Assembly (NCBI GenBank): GCA_933228675.1
Contig: OW121740.1
Span: 125,935,630-125,999,629 of the forward strand
Reading direction: 5' to 3'
DNA: 64,000 bases
Origin: Stomorhina lunata
Lineage: Eukaryota > Arthropoda > Insecta > Diptera > Rhiniidae
The notes beneath the pieces were generated by a model, which was given only the letters and a program-made list of their open reading frames with translations, was not told where the DNA came from and did not search any database. The position numbers and the translations under genes are program-made. Numbering within the stretch: the first letter of the stretch is position 1; each line of letters opens with the position of its first letter. Shown in pieces: positions 1-11,200 of the stretch.

Positions 1-550
1 AATGAAAATGCTTTTAAATTCAATAAAGAAGAAACATTTTGTCCACAAAAAAAATCTTTGCTAAATCTAGTTCCTTAATTTTTATTTTACTTTAGTCTAA
101 ATAAGTTTTTAGCCCTTTTGGCCTTTAAAGGGTTAAAAAAGTACTTGCTTGTCTTTAGACGTCTGTCTGACTAGCTCAAAAAGGAATAATTTTCTTCTTG
201 TTTTAACTATTTTTTATTAAAGTTATATGCATTTCTATTATAAAATTTCCTTAAATTTATTTCAATATTTTTTCATGTGTCAGGAAAAATGTTTTAGCTA
301 TCTTTTTTTTTGAAAGATTTTGATATTATGTTCCTTATGTACTTTTAATTTTATTATTTCTATAAATTTCTTTTTCCATAATTTTTTGCTATAAGAATAT
401 TTTACTCGGTTTGAATTATTGATTTAGAATTTTTATTAAGAGCAAACTTCTCCTTCTAAATGTTATCAAAGAATATTTTTTAGAAAATTAAAATACTTAA
501 AGACAGAAAGCGATGAAAGAAAAATATTAGTAAAATTTTTTTTATGAGAA
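1..550. other. AT-rich sequence, no gene seen
   Basis: No open frame, splice-bounded exon or recognisable repeat is visible before the minisatellite begins. Sequence is A+T-rich with short homopolymer runs. Confidence 0.6.
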
Positions 551-2515
551 AATTTACTGAAAATTATTCTTATAGTAAAATGTTTGTAGAATTTAGAGAA
601 AATTGATTTTATATAAAATTTTTCTAATGTAAAAGTTTTTCTTGTATAAAAATTTAGGTAAATTTTTCTTCTAAAAATTTTTCAGTAAAAATTGTTCTAG
701 AAAAATTTCGTTGAAAATTTTTATTAAAAAAAATTTCAGTGAAAATTATTCCTATGAAGAAATTTCGGTGAAATTTCTTATTTAGAAAAATTTCGGTAAA
801 ATTTTTTTTGTAGACAGAAAGCGATGGAAAAATTTCAGTTTAAATTTTTTTTGTAGAAAAAATTTTGGTAAAAAATTTTCTTCCAAAAAAATTTCGGTAA
901 ACATTTTCCTTATAGAAAAATTTTTCTTAAAATTGTTCTTATTGAAAAATTTCGGTGAAATTTTTTCTTATAGAAAAATTTGTATGAAAACTTTTCTTAT
1001 GGTAAGATTTCGATGAAAATTTTTCTCATAGAAAAATGTTGATAAACATTTTTTTTATATAAAAATTACGGTCAAATTTTTTCATATAGAAAAATTTCTG
1101 TTCAAATTTTTCTTATAGAAAAATTTCAGTGAAAGTTTTTATATAGAAAAATTTCGGTGAAAATTTTTCTTATAGATAAATTTTGGTAAGAACCCTATAG
1201 AAAAATTTCGGTAAATTTGTCAAGAGAAATTTCGGTAAGTTTTATGTACAAAAATTTCGGTGAAAATTTTTCTTATTGAAAAATGTTGGTAAAAATTCTT
1301 ATAGAATAATTTCGGTGAAATTTTTTATATTGAAAAATTTCGGTGAAGTTTTTTTTATAGAAAAACTTCGGCGAAAATTTTTATATTGAAAAATTTCGGT
1401 GAAAATTTTTGTTCTAGAAAAATTTTGGTAAAAATTATTATTATAGAAAAATTTCGTTAAAATTTTGTATATAAAAAAATTTCGGTGAAATTTTCTAACA
1501 AAATATGTCAGTGAAATTTTTTATATAGAAAAATTTCGGTGAAAATTTTTCTTGTAGAAAAATTTTAGTCAAAAATTTTCTTATAGAAAAATTTCGTAAA
1601 AATTATTCTTATAGAAAAATTTTGGTGATTTTTTTTTATATAGAAAAATTTTTGTGGAAATGTTTCTCATAAAAAAAATTTCAGCTAAACCTTTTCTTAC
1701 AGAAAAATATTAATAAAAAATTTTCTTAGAAAAATTTCGGTAAAAATTTTCCTTATAGAAAAACTTCGGTGAAAATGTTTCTTATAGAAAAATTTCGGTA
1801 AAATTTTTTTATAGAAAAATTTTGGTAAAAATTTTTCTTATAGAAAAATTTCGGTAAAAATTTTTCTTATAGAAAAATTTCGGTAAAAATTTTTCTTATA
1901 AAAAAATTTTGATAAAAAATTTTCTTAGAAAAAATTTCGGTAAAAATTTTTCTTATAGAAAAATTTCGGTAAAAATTGTTCTGATAGAAAAATTTCGGTA
2001 AAAATTATTCTTATAGAAAAATTTCGGTAAAAATTTTTCTTATGGAAAAATTTCTGTAAAAATTTTTCTTACTGAAAAATTTCGGTAAATATTTTTCTTA
2101 TAGAAAAATTTCGGTAAAAATTTTTCTTTTAGAAAAATTTCGGTAAAAATTTTTCTTATAGAAAAATTTCGGTAAAAATTTTTCTTATAGAAAAATTTCG
2201 GTAAAAATTTTTCTTATAGAAAAATTTCGGTAAAAATTTTTCTTATAGAAAAATGTCGGGAAAAATTTTTTCTTATAGAAAAATTTCGGTAAAAATTTTT
2301 CTTATAGAAAAATTTCGGTAAAAATTTTTCTTATAGAAAAATGTCGGGAAAAATTTTTTCTTATAGAAAAATTTCGGTGAAATTTTTGATATAGAAAAAT
2401 TTTGGTTAAAAATTTTTTATACACAAAATTTCGGTTAAAAATTTTTCTTATAGAAAAATTTCGGTAAAAATTTTTCTTATAGAAAAAATTTCAGTAAATT
2501 TTTTTTGTAAAAATT
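551..2515. repeat. 29-bp minisatellite array (TATAGAAAAATTTCGGT core)
   Basis: Long tandem array with a 29-bp period. The unit reads roughly CTTATAGAAAAATTTCGGT followed by AAAAATTTTT. Units are loose and indel-rich from about 0.55 to 1.75 kb. They become nearly identical from about 1.8 to 2.35 kb, which points to recent homogenisation of the right half. Two units with the same variant (ATGTCGGGA, at 2253 and 2341) lie 88 bp apart, so a three-unit block has itself been duplicated. Each unit is partly self-complementary (GAAAAATTT / AAATTTTTC). No coding capacity. Confidence 0.95.
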
Positions 2516-3194
2516 TTACTGCAAAAGTTTTGAGCTGAAATTGTAAACTTTTAAGCAAATGTAAACCAACTCTCGTTTACAATCTTTAAATCTTCCAAAT
2601 TCTATTCATTTTTACTTTCTTTATCTTTTTCTAAAAGTTTCTCAGTTTTTCAAGCATTTTTCATTTATTTTTTCTTTTAATGAAATTTATGCTTTTGCCA
2701 TCCATCGATCTTTTGCTTTATCTTCAATAATTTTTTGCCCAAATCTTTTGGAAAAGAAATTCTTTATAAATTTTCTTGAAGAGTTTTTTTTTTGCTATTT
2801 TTTAATGTCTGTGCTTTATAAATATAATTTCCCTTTTTTTGTGGCTACATTTTTTGCTAAAATATAAATGCTCATTAATATTAAATGGAAGGAAAAAAAA
2901 TTGAAAACACATACCAAAGACATGGGTCATTGCCATTAGAAACTAACAAACAACTTAAAAAAAGGAAAAATCAAAATTTATTACAATTTATTCGATGTTT
3001 TTGATTATTATTAGTGATTAAATAAAATAATGTTTATTTATGGCTAAGAAATTATATGTCTGAAGTTCGGAAAGACTTAAAGAGAATAACAAATGGTTTT
3101 TTATTAATTAAGAACAGAAAAAAAACTAATTAATTTTGAAGCATACTTTAAGGAGCTTTGAAAAAAATTTTGATTTAATGAAAATTTTGTATTC
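2516..3194. other. AT-rich sequence, no gene seen
   Basis: Unique-looking A+T-rich sequence between the minisatellite and the first ~355-bp repeat relative. I see no exon, TIR or tandem structure. Confidence 0.5.
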
Positions 3195-3370
3195 CAAATT
3201 TTGACTTTGATAATTTGTGATGGCTAAACGATTTAAGATAATAAAACAAAATTTGTGTTACTTGTTGGGTAAAATGTTAAGTCTTTAAGAATAATTTTAG
3301 AAAAATATTTTCTCTGCCAGTAACAAAATTATAAGCAAAAAGACAAATTAAGACCAAAAGCAGAAAATTT
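3195..3370 (+). repeat. Isolated relative of the ~355-bp tandem repeat
   Basis: Contains TTTTGACTTTGATAATTTG, then GGCTAAACGATTTAAG, then a TTAGAAAAATATTTT segment, in the same order as the units at 4.3-5.6 kb. It is an outlying diverged unit. Confidence 0.6.
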
Positions 3371-4329
3371 CAAAAATCCTACAATTTTTAAAATAATAAT
3401 AATAATAATAATATCGATTTACATATATTTAAAGCATTTAAAAAAAGCCTTTCTTAAATCTTTTTTCTTTATCTTCTAAATTCTGTCTTCAAATTTAAAC
3501 CCAACAATTTCCAATTAATATCCATATTCCATAACCATTTAGCATCATTTTTTATGTTGATCTTAACATATTGAAAACCAAACAAAAATCTCATTTCATT
3601 TACTAAAGTCAATATTAAGATTCTTTTTAAAAATCTCCCAAAACATAAGAACATAGTTTCATTTTTTCCCAGAAAAAAAAAAAGAATATGTTTTCAAATA
3701 TTTGCTTTTTTTCAAAAAACACCAAAAAAAAAAACATGTTTATTTCGCAGTAATATTAACATTTATTTTTAGAAATCTGTAAATAATGTTGTCGTTTTCT
3801 GTTTCTGGCTGAAATTCTGCTTCAATGTTGATAGAGTGTTTTTCGAGATGAAAGCCAACAAAAAAAAAGTAAAATTGGATACAAAAAAACCACAAAGTGG
3901 CAGACAAAAGGCTTAAACATAAGTATTTTACACAGCAGCAGCAAGAAAAGGCTGCAACAAAAAACCTAAAACCCAATAATAAATGATTGTGAGAACTTTA
4001 AGGTTTTTTTCGGTGGTAAAAATAAAGAAAACCTAAAAAATAGGGTCAATAACCTGTGACAACATAAACTTAAGAAAATAAATGACAATTTTTTTCATTC
4101 AAAAGGATTTTTAGGGAATTTTGAAAGTTTTTTTTTTCAAAAATAAAAAAACTCATTTAAATTTTAGAGCAGGTAGTATTGAAAATAATCTTAAAACGAT
4201 ACGTTTTATTTTATTAGGGTTTCAAAATAAAGTCAATGAACTCTTAAAACTTTTTAAAATTATTTATAAAATTTTAAAAACTTTGTTTAATAATTTTTTT
4301 TAAGGGGCAAGAGAAAACTCAAAAATTCA
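3371..4329. other. AT-rich spacer with a short (AAT)n tract
   Basis: Holds an (AAT)7 run at about 3392-3412. Otherwise no supportable feature. Short open frames here are A+T-rich chance frames with no family resemblance. Confidence 0.5.
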
Positions 4330-5620
4330 AAAATTCAAAATATAAAAATTATGACTTTCATAATTGTTTGTATCTAAACGATTAAAGATTTTCACACAAA
4401 TCTTTTTGTAATACATTTTTTCAAATGATTGGAGTTTTAGATTTCTTTTCGAAAACCATTTTCAAATTATTACAAAAGTTATAAGCAAAAAACGAAATTA
4501 TAGCAAATAAAAAAAAAACAAAAAAAACACAATTTTTAATTCTAAAAAAAATATTGATTCCGTCCGATGTCTTTATAATTGTTAAGGAAAATGTAAGTAA
4601 TAATTAGAAGAAACAAATAAAAAATTTCAAAATTTTTACATTTGTAAATTTTGTAGAAAAGAATTAAGAATTTCAAAATTTTGGTTTTGGAAATAAAAGG
4701 AATGAAACAAAGTTAAAATTTTTGACTTTCTATAATTTTAATGGCTAAACAGATTATGTGAATGACACAAAACTTTCTGTAGTTATTATGAAAAAGGTTG
4801 TGTATTATAGGATATTTTATGAAAAATATTTTTTGAACTTTTAACAAAGTTATGAACAAAAGCCCAAATTTAAAATTGTCAGAATCACATTAACAAATTT
4901 TGATATATTTTTTTTTTCGCTAGTTTTCCAAATAAATTCAGATAATGATATCAAAAGCACAGTATTTCGGATAGTTTCAGTTAACTAAAATTGTTTTGTG
5001 GAAAAAAATCAAAAATTTTGAAAATTTGGCTTTGGAAATTTAGAGAATAAAATTAAATATAAATTTAAAATATTTGACTTTGTATAATTGTAGTGGCTAA
5101 ACGAATTAAGTTAATGACACAAAACTTTGCCTAGTTTATTATGTTAAATGTTAAGTACTACAAGATATTTTTAGAATAATATTTTTTGAACTTTCATTAA
5201 AGTTATGAACCAAAACCTAAATTCAAAATTTTAAGAGTCACATTAACACACTTTGATATTTTTCTTCTTTTCGCAAGTTCTTCAAATAAATTCAGGTAAT
5301 GATCACAAAGCAATGTGTTTCGAATAGTTTTCGGTTTTCTGAAATTGTTTTGCAGAAAAAATCAAAAATTTTTAAATTTTTGATTTTCGAAATTTAGAGA
5401 ATAAAATTAAATAAAAATTTCAAATATTCGATTTCGTATAATTTTAGTGGCTAAACGAACTAAGTGAATGACATAAAACTTTTTGTAGTTATTATGCTAA
5501 ATATTGTCTATTACAAGATATTTTTAGAAGAATATTTTTTAAACTTTTATCAAAGTTATAAACAAAACCTTAATTCAAAATTGTCAGAATCACATTAACA
5601 AATTTTGCTACTTTTCATTG
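4330..5620 (+). repeat. ~355-bp tandem repeat, about 3.5 units
   Basis: The words GGCTAAACGA..TTAAG, ACAAAACTTT, a TTTTTAGAA.AATATTTTTTGAA block, TTCAAAATT and AATAAATTCAGRTAATGAT recur in fixed order. The first word recurs at about 4373, 4742, 5094 and 5448, giving a period of 352-369 bp. The last two full units are most alike. Diverged relatives lie at 3195-3370 and 7725-7900, so the array was once larger or seeded elsewhere. No coding function seen. Confidence 0.8.
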
Positions 5621-5690
5621 GGGTACTTCTAAGAACTTAAATTCAAAACCCCTTATAAACGAAAAATATAGTTATGCCAGGCTTATAAAT

Positions 5691-6012
5691 CAGGGGCCAA
5701 ATTACCGCATTCGATATCGATCGAAATCTTAGCTATTTTCAAAATATTTGTATAGCATACTTCAAGGATAATCAAAATTATTTAAAAGATGCACAGTTTA
5801 CTATATTTTTTAGAAGTTATTTGCCAAAAGGTGAACAATAGTAAAAGAGTTTTAATTAAACTATATATTTTTAAAAAGGAATCAAAATGAATACCAAATT
5901 CCAATAAATTTTTTGCATAGAAGTAACTTTGGACATCCCTAAAGTATACTTCACAATATTCGCTTAAAAGTTTGAGTTTTCGATCGATATCGAATGCGGT
6001 AATTTGGCCCCA
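5691..6012 (-). mobile_element. MITE A copy 1 (GGGGCC-TIR foldback element)
   Basis: Bounded by CAGGGGCCAAATTACCGCAT on the left and its inverted counterpart ending GGTAATTTGGCCCC on the right. The subterminal GATATCGATCGAAA also appears in inverted form at the other end. It is non-coding and about 320 bp. Orientation is set by comparison with the other copies, whose AAGCAAATAT-type end is taken as the start. It directly abuts copy 2 head to head. Confidence 0.85.
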
Positions 6013-6230
6013 GGGGCCAAATCGCAGCATACAATATCGATTAAAAACTCAGACTTTTAAGCAAATATAGTATAGTATACTTTAGGGATTTTCAAAATAA
6101 TTTATTTTGCAAACAGTTTAATAAAATTTAATATCTAAACATATCCGTTTGTTTGTATAAACATTTAGATTAAATAAAAATCGTTTACTATCAGAAAACT
6201 TTTGACAAATAAGTAACAATATAGTTACCA
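6011..6230 (+). mobile_element. MITE A copy 2, truncated on the right
   Basis: Begins AGGGGCCAAATCGCAGCAT and follows the MITE A body (CTCAGACTTTTAAGCAAATA, GGGATTTTCAAAATAATTTA, CATATCCGTTTG, ACTTTTGACAAATAAG). It loses similarity near 6230 and has no right TIR. Its left TIR is shared with or abuts copy 1, giving a ~110-bp palindrome centred near 6012. Confidence 0.8.
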
Positions 6231-7724
6231 CCAGACACCAGATTTTCCACACAAAATTCCTTTATTAACATTTAAATAATTTTATAAATCGTTTATAAAT
6301 AAGAGGCTTAAACTCTAGCCACTTGTCTATATTTTCTCAAAAATTTTAAGTTCTTTAACCCTATGAATTTTTTATAATTCTTTAATTAAAGCAATTAAAC
6401 CATTTAGAGACGAATTATTAAGACAATTGAAAATTCTTGAAGAAAAATAACAATAAGACCATTTCCAGAGAATTTCTTAAAAAGCCAAAAACAACTACAA
6501 CAACAAGAAAAAATATTTATAGCTTAAAGCTTAATTGAATTTAATTTCCAAACAATTGATTACGAAAATAAAAAATAAAATAAGAACCTAAAATAAGTAA
6601 AATATTGCAAGTCAAGTAATGGGTACAACAAAATAAACGTGAAGGTAGTTGCCTCAGCAAAAAATATATAAAATACAAAAACAACAAAAAAAAAACCTAA
6701 GAAACACACAAACTTAAGTTTTGTTTGCAACCTAAAGAAATAAAATAAATATTGTGTGAATTCTAAGCACAAAAAACGTGCTACTTGCCACTTAAACATA
6801 CGAGTAAGCAGCCAACAGAAGGACGGACAGATGGACAGACTTACGTATAGACGGACTTAGGGACAAATATATTTTTACACCCAAACATGCCCACTAACAT
6901 TTTACAACATATTGTTGTCATACGTCAAAATGAAATTAGAAAAAAATAACAACACAAAACACAAATAGCAAAAGTTGAATGAACTGAACTTGCCACAAAC
7001 ATTTGTTGGCAAAAAATACAAAAAAAAAAAAACAAAAAAATACAAATTTGTTTAAGTATAGAAGTACAATATTTATGTATGTTGCAAGTGTTGGCTACTA
7101 GTAGTAAAGTAAAATATATGGTCTATTAGTAGTCTCTCAGTACTACAACAGGGTCTTCGTACAATGAATTTATGATGGTTTTAATGAATTATCAGCAAAT
7201 TGTATGCTGATTACACAAACACACAAACATATACAAATATTTATTGCTAAAGACTTGCTTTTAGACTTTGCTAGACTTTTTGCTAGAGTAGCAGCAGCAG
7301 TAGCAGCAGCTGAATACTATAGCAAATTGAGTGCCTGCCTGGCTTTTTGTTCAGGCTTATCTTGAATCTATATTTAACTTGTTAATACATACTATTTTAT
7401 TTTATTGTATTGTAGTATCTAGTGTTATTTTAATTTTTAATATTTTTGCATTAATAATAATTTGAAATAATGTTTATAATTTATAATCAAAGACTTATAT
7501 TTCCTCAGGCTTTAAGCAATCTTAAGAAATTTATAGTAATAACAATAAAACTATAAATGATTTGTTAATATTTCAAGCCATATGAGGAAATTTTAATTTG
7601 CATGTAAATTACTCATATATGAGTGCAAATTATAGATAGTAATTTATGAAATTTTGAAACAAAAGTTTTTAAAGAAGTCAGAAAGTGATAACTTTTCTTA
7701 AAAAATTCTGGCATGAAATTTTTA
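6231..7724. other. Unique-looking AT-rich spacer
   Basis: No gene or transposon recognised. Holds a short CAG/AGC-type run at about 7289-7311 and a GGACGGACAGATGGACAGAC tract near 6821, both common in fly introns. Open frames here have no family resemblance. Confidence 0.5.
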
Positions 7725-7900
7725 TAATTTCAAAATTTTGACTTTGATAATTTTTTGTGACTAATCGATTTGAGTTTTTTAAACAAAACTTTTTGTTAGT
7801 TATTCTGTAAAATATTAGGAATCGTGGGATAATTTTAGAAAAATATTGCTTAAACTATTAAGAAAGATATGAGTAAAAATTCCAATTAAGTCAAGGACAA
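7725..7900 (+). repeat. Outlying unit of the ~355-bp repeat
   Basis: TTTTGACTTTGATAATTTTT, CTAATCGATTTGAG and a TTTTAGAAAAATATTG block occur in the same order as in the 4.3-5.6 kb array. Diverged single unit. Confidence 0.6.
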
Positions 7901-8027
7901 CATCAAATAATAAGCAAACCACAATAAACTATTACAAATGCATTTCAAATAGTCGAATTCGATATCGATCGAAATGTAAGACATTTTATAAATATTTGTG
8001 TAGCATATTTTTAGGATAATCTAAATA

Positions 8028-8737
8028 CAGTGGAATCGCAATAGAGTGAACTAATTCGTGCAAGGCCTGTTCACTCTATTGAAAAAGTTCACTCTAAAGA
8101 GTCTATAAAAAACTCTTTTATATACAAAAAACATCTATATTTATTAAATATTATTATATAATTACAAAGGAGTAAAGTAATTTTCAAGAGTTTTTTGCTT
8201 TGTACAAGCATTTTTTGCTGTTAGCACCGCTAAATCGCGGAATTTATGCAAAACTAAAATATTTTCGTAATTGGTTGTGTTATTTTCTGCCCAGTAAATA
8301 GCTTTTTCAAAAATCTGCACGGCCTGCGCTGCTGTAATGTCTGGTTTGGCTACTGCTACTTCCTCGATGTCAGTGTCAGTTTTAGAAATGGCATCGGAAA
8401 CGCCTTCAGCAGAAATTGGAAATTTTGCATAACAAAAGTTCACTCTATTGAGTTGGTATTGTTCATTCTATAGAGTAACTAATAAAATAAACAAAAAGAG
8501 AAGAAAAGTAAAACAAAAATGTTTTCAAATTCAAGCGATATCCTAACTGTTTCATAAAAAAGTATGTAAAAAAACTATAAGAGGTTCGTCTTTGTCAATT
8601 ATGTATAAGAAAAACAAAAGTTCACTCTATTGAGTTGGGTACTTTTCACTCTATAAAGTAACTAATGGAAAAAATGGGGAGTTCGTAGTATCAAGTAGTT
8701 CATATTACCAAGTGTTCACTCTATTGCGATTGCACTG
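8028..8737 (-). mobile_element. Pogo/Tigger-type non-autonomous DNA transposon
   Basis: Terminal inverted repeats begin CAGTGGAATCGCAATAGAGT on the left and, inverted, CAGTGCAATCGCAATAGAGT on the right. They are flanked by TA on both sides (8026-8027, 8738-8739). A CAGT start and TA duplication fit the pogo/Tigger branch of Tc1-mariner. The word TTCACTCTAT (or near forms) recurs at least seven times, near both ends and in two internal blocks about 183 bp apart (8437-8480, 8620-8665). The only coding remnant is the transposase tail at 8162-8443. The catalytic core is gone, so it would need a transposase supplied in trans. Confidence 0.85.
8162..8443 (-). pseudogene. C-terminal remnant of a pogo/Tigger-type transposase
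   Basis: A 93-codon open frame on the minus strand lies inside the TIR element at 8028-8737. Its second half reads as a helical, acidic C-terminal tail ending QKTLENYFTPL and a stop. Short aromatic endings of this type are usual for pogo/Tigger/jerky-like proteins (known from the family). The middle (TDTDIEEVAVAKPDITAAQA) is acidic and linker-like. The CENP-B-type DNA-binding domain and the DDE catalytic domain are absent. The first ATG falls just inside an internal TTCACTCTAT repeat, so it is probably not a natural start. It should make no functional transposase, though a small truncated protein is possible. Assignment rests on the tail plus the CAGT/TA ends. Confidence 0.6.
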
Positions 8738-8940
8738 TAATATATAACATATAAGGTTCACTTTATTATAACTTATTTTCCAAAAGTTAACTAATAAAAG
8801 AAGAATTCCATTTAAACTAAATGTTTTGACAAACAAACGGATATGTTTAGTAAAAAAATTGTATTAAACTTCTTGAAAACTAAATAATTTTAAAAATCCC
8901 TACGATATGTTGCATGTTGAATGCGGCGTTTTGGCCCCTG

Positions 8941-9329
8941 GTCTATCAATCATTGAAAAACTCGATAAAATCGGACAAGAGTGAATAATTTATTGCACCA
9001 AAAAAGATGAAAATATAAACATTTCTAAGCCGAATGATTACGATGAGCCTCTAGGACTCTTTTAAACGATGGAATTTCATCTCTGATGTCAATATCTAAT
9101 AATGGGTTTAAAAAAAGTGGATATACATCGCACAAATGATATGAAAGAGCTTTGTTTTGATGCATCCACCATAAAGCTCGGAACTTGATTCTTTAGATTA
9201 TTATTTACTTTGATCTCTGTAAAATTATGTCAATGGGAAGTCATAGGTCTTTCCGGGATTGAGATTGCTCAAACCCACAAAATTCAGTATATGAGAGAAA
9301 TTTATTATAAATATTCCTTATATAAATAG
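8941..9329. other. Flank of the nested mariner, unassigned
   Basis: May include the degraded 5' part of the mariner that follows, but I could not place its left TIR. No frame longer than a few dozen codons. Confidence 0.4.
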
Positions 9330-10022
9330 AAATAACAAAAGAGGTGTTCCAAATGCCATTAAACGGTATAAGGAAGACCTAACGGGGAAAAAATCTGGAT
9401 CAAGAAGTAGAAAAGTTCCAAGAAATATTGGTAAGGCAATAGAAGTTAAGCGATACTTTCGAAGACTGTCTAACACTTCGATCACAAAAGAAGCTCGTAT
9501 GGTAAAATGCTCTAATAGTTTTGCCCACAGAGCCAATGCTGAAGACATACAAAGTTCAGAAAGTTCAAGATCGCAATTCGGTAATGAACTAAGAAAAAAA
9601 GAAAACGAGCAAAAAAGTTTGCAGATTTTATATAAACAAGATGCACTGACATCCCTAAATCGACTGAGGAAGTGATTCTAATTCTATTGGTATACTTAAA
9701 GGTGGGTCTTAGAACAATATTTCTTTGCGTTACATACATTAGCACAAACTTAATTTTCCTTTCCACCTATAAACGTGGCAATGTTCAGGAAGAGTTTCGG
9801 TCAAAAAACAAACAAAATACCCAAAGATATTTCTCGTGTGGAAAGCTGGCATCAGGCATGATAAACACAGAAATTTATATAACGGAGTGACTACAAAAAC
9901 GGCTTTGACCTTTTTTGAGACATCACCGAATGAATACATTTTTGGGCCGAATTGACATCTTGCCACTATGGAAAAAATGTACTTGAGTGGCATTTAAATA
10001 ATTATGTAATGTTTGTACCACG
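9330..10022 (+). pseudogene. Mariner-family (DD37D-like) transposase, 5' and middle part
   Basis: The plus strand reads, with frameshifts, as a mariner transposase. An N-terminal helix-turn-helix stretch near 9339 reads RGVPNAIKRYKEDL. Near 9775 RGNVQEEFRSKNK begins, followed by CGKLASGMINTEIYITE. Then, after a stop, come LQKRL and VLEWHLNNYVMFVPR to 10022. These match the usual order in this family (RGNV.., WQAICSCG.., TGTMNTEIYI.., LQKRLLPF, LEWYENN..VVP). The first catalytic-Asp region (MDDE) is deleted or scrambled. The gene is cut at 10022 by another element and resumes at 11201. Encodes no active enzyme. A second copy at 14310 retains the MDDE part. Confidence 0.75.
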
Positions 10023-11200
10023 GCACAGTAGGAAATTCCGGCCAAAACCCCCATAAATGTTTTTAATTTTTTTTAGGAAATTTTAGTCTCAGATAAGAGC
10101 TGACACTTTAAAACATGTAATCCAAAATTTTTACCATACTGCATTGCCTACTAAGGCTATAATAATTAATCAAAGTTTGAATATTTGTTTTTTATGTTTT
10201 TAATAAAATTATTTGTATATTTGAACCCATATATAAAATTCGCTTAATTTTGGAATATGTATAAAATTTTAACTTCTTCTTTTTTGGATTAAAAAGTAGA
10301 TACCTTTTACTAATCAACCGCGCCAATTTCCATATTTTTTGACCTATGCTTCATTTAGAATTCGAGCAGTTAAAACAACCATAAAAAAAATTTAAGAAAA
10401 AATTTTAAATACAAAGTTTGATAGACCGCGAATTTTTTTTAGAGATTTTTAGAGGTTGAAGCACAACACTCTCTAATAGCTGAATTGAATCATTAATAAG
10501 CTCTATGAATTTCATATCCATTTGCATCCCATTTTAAGAATTATAGCGTTTTTAGTAACACCCCTTTTTCACAATTTTTTGCAATTTATAGCGAAAAAAT
10601 CACTACTTGAAGTGAAATATAGGCGGGACGCAATATTTTTATGCCACTTTCTTTAGTTTCCTTTCTAATTCTATGCAAAATTTATATATATAGATAAAAA
10701 AGCAACAAAAATTTAAATTTTGAGTCACCTTTGCATAATTTATTTAAGTATATAGGTAGTGGCCACATAATTGTGGACGCAATAAAAATTGTAGAAGCTG
10801 CAAATTTTATATTATTCATGAACTCGTAATCTTTTTTATAAAAATATTCAATGTTTAGAGTTTTTCTGTAGGTTTGTTAGAAGCATACAAAATCTGGTTT
10901 TAAGCTCATAGTATGAGCCCAATCTGAAAGGACATGTCCGATTTTGTCAAGTCATATATCGTAGGATAGCTATTCTTTTCATATATTATCCTATTTAAGT
11001 AAATAATTTTTATAATCACCAGCAAAGATTTTTTCAGTGTGTTTAGTAGTCCATTTTTATGTGACCACAGACTTTATATTTTCTTAAAAAACTATTTCTG
11101 TTTAACTAAAGATATATTATTTATGTACACTAAAAATTTCAAGAGCAAAAGTCAAAAAATGACCAAGTTATTGAGTTTTGGCCGTATTCTCCCACTGTGC
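10023..11200. mobile_element. 1.18-kb TIR element inserted in the mariner gene
   Basis: Left end GCACAGTAGGAAATTCCGGC and right end (inverted) GCACAGTGGGAGAATACGGC form ~28-bp TIRs. Both sides are flanked by ACG (10020-10022, 11201-11203). Removing the element and one ACG restores the reading frame as VPREANPPK, matching the VPK.MNPPN block of mariner transposases. This proves both boundaries and a 3-bp target duplication. No transposase frame is visible inside. The superfamily is uncertain; CACAG-type ends and 3-bp duplications occur in CACTA-like elements. It contains a smaller nested element at 10753-11074. Confidence 0.8.
10753..11074. mobile_element. Small Tc1/mariner-like MITE nested in the 1.18-kb element
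   Basis: Inner inverted repeats TGGCCACATAATTGTGGAC (left) and TGGTCACATAAAAATGGAC (right, inverted) lie ten bases inside a TA on each side (10751-10752, 11075-11076). About 322 bp, non-coding. The outermost seven bases of the two ends match poorly, so the exact ends are less sure than the TIR core. Confidence 0.45.

Larger units (their letters stand above)
7954..8940 (-). mobile_element. MITE A copy 3, split by a pogo-type element
   Basis: Left part starts GAATTCGATATCGATCGAAA and runs to TAGGATAATCTAAA. The right part resumes after 8737 with TATATAACATATAAGG and ends GAATGCGGCGTTTTGGCCCC. Joined conceptually, they match the MITE A order of copies 4 to 6 read on the minus strand. The outermost left TIR is trimmed. 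The interruption is the 710-bp element at 8028-8737. Confidence 0.85.

Noticed and set aside
3740..3976. 78-codon minus-strand hydrophobic frame
   Set aside because: Phe/Leu/Cys-rich translation of A-rich DNA; no start context, splice sites or family.
6560..6799. 79-codon minus-strand Phe-rich frame resembling membrane segments
   Set aside because: Composition effect of A-rich plus strand; no supporting signal.
9512..9993. Overlapping minus-strand frames of 76-84 codons
   Set aside because: They are antisense to the plus-strand mariner remnant, which has family motifs.
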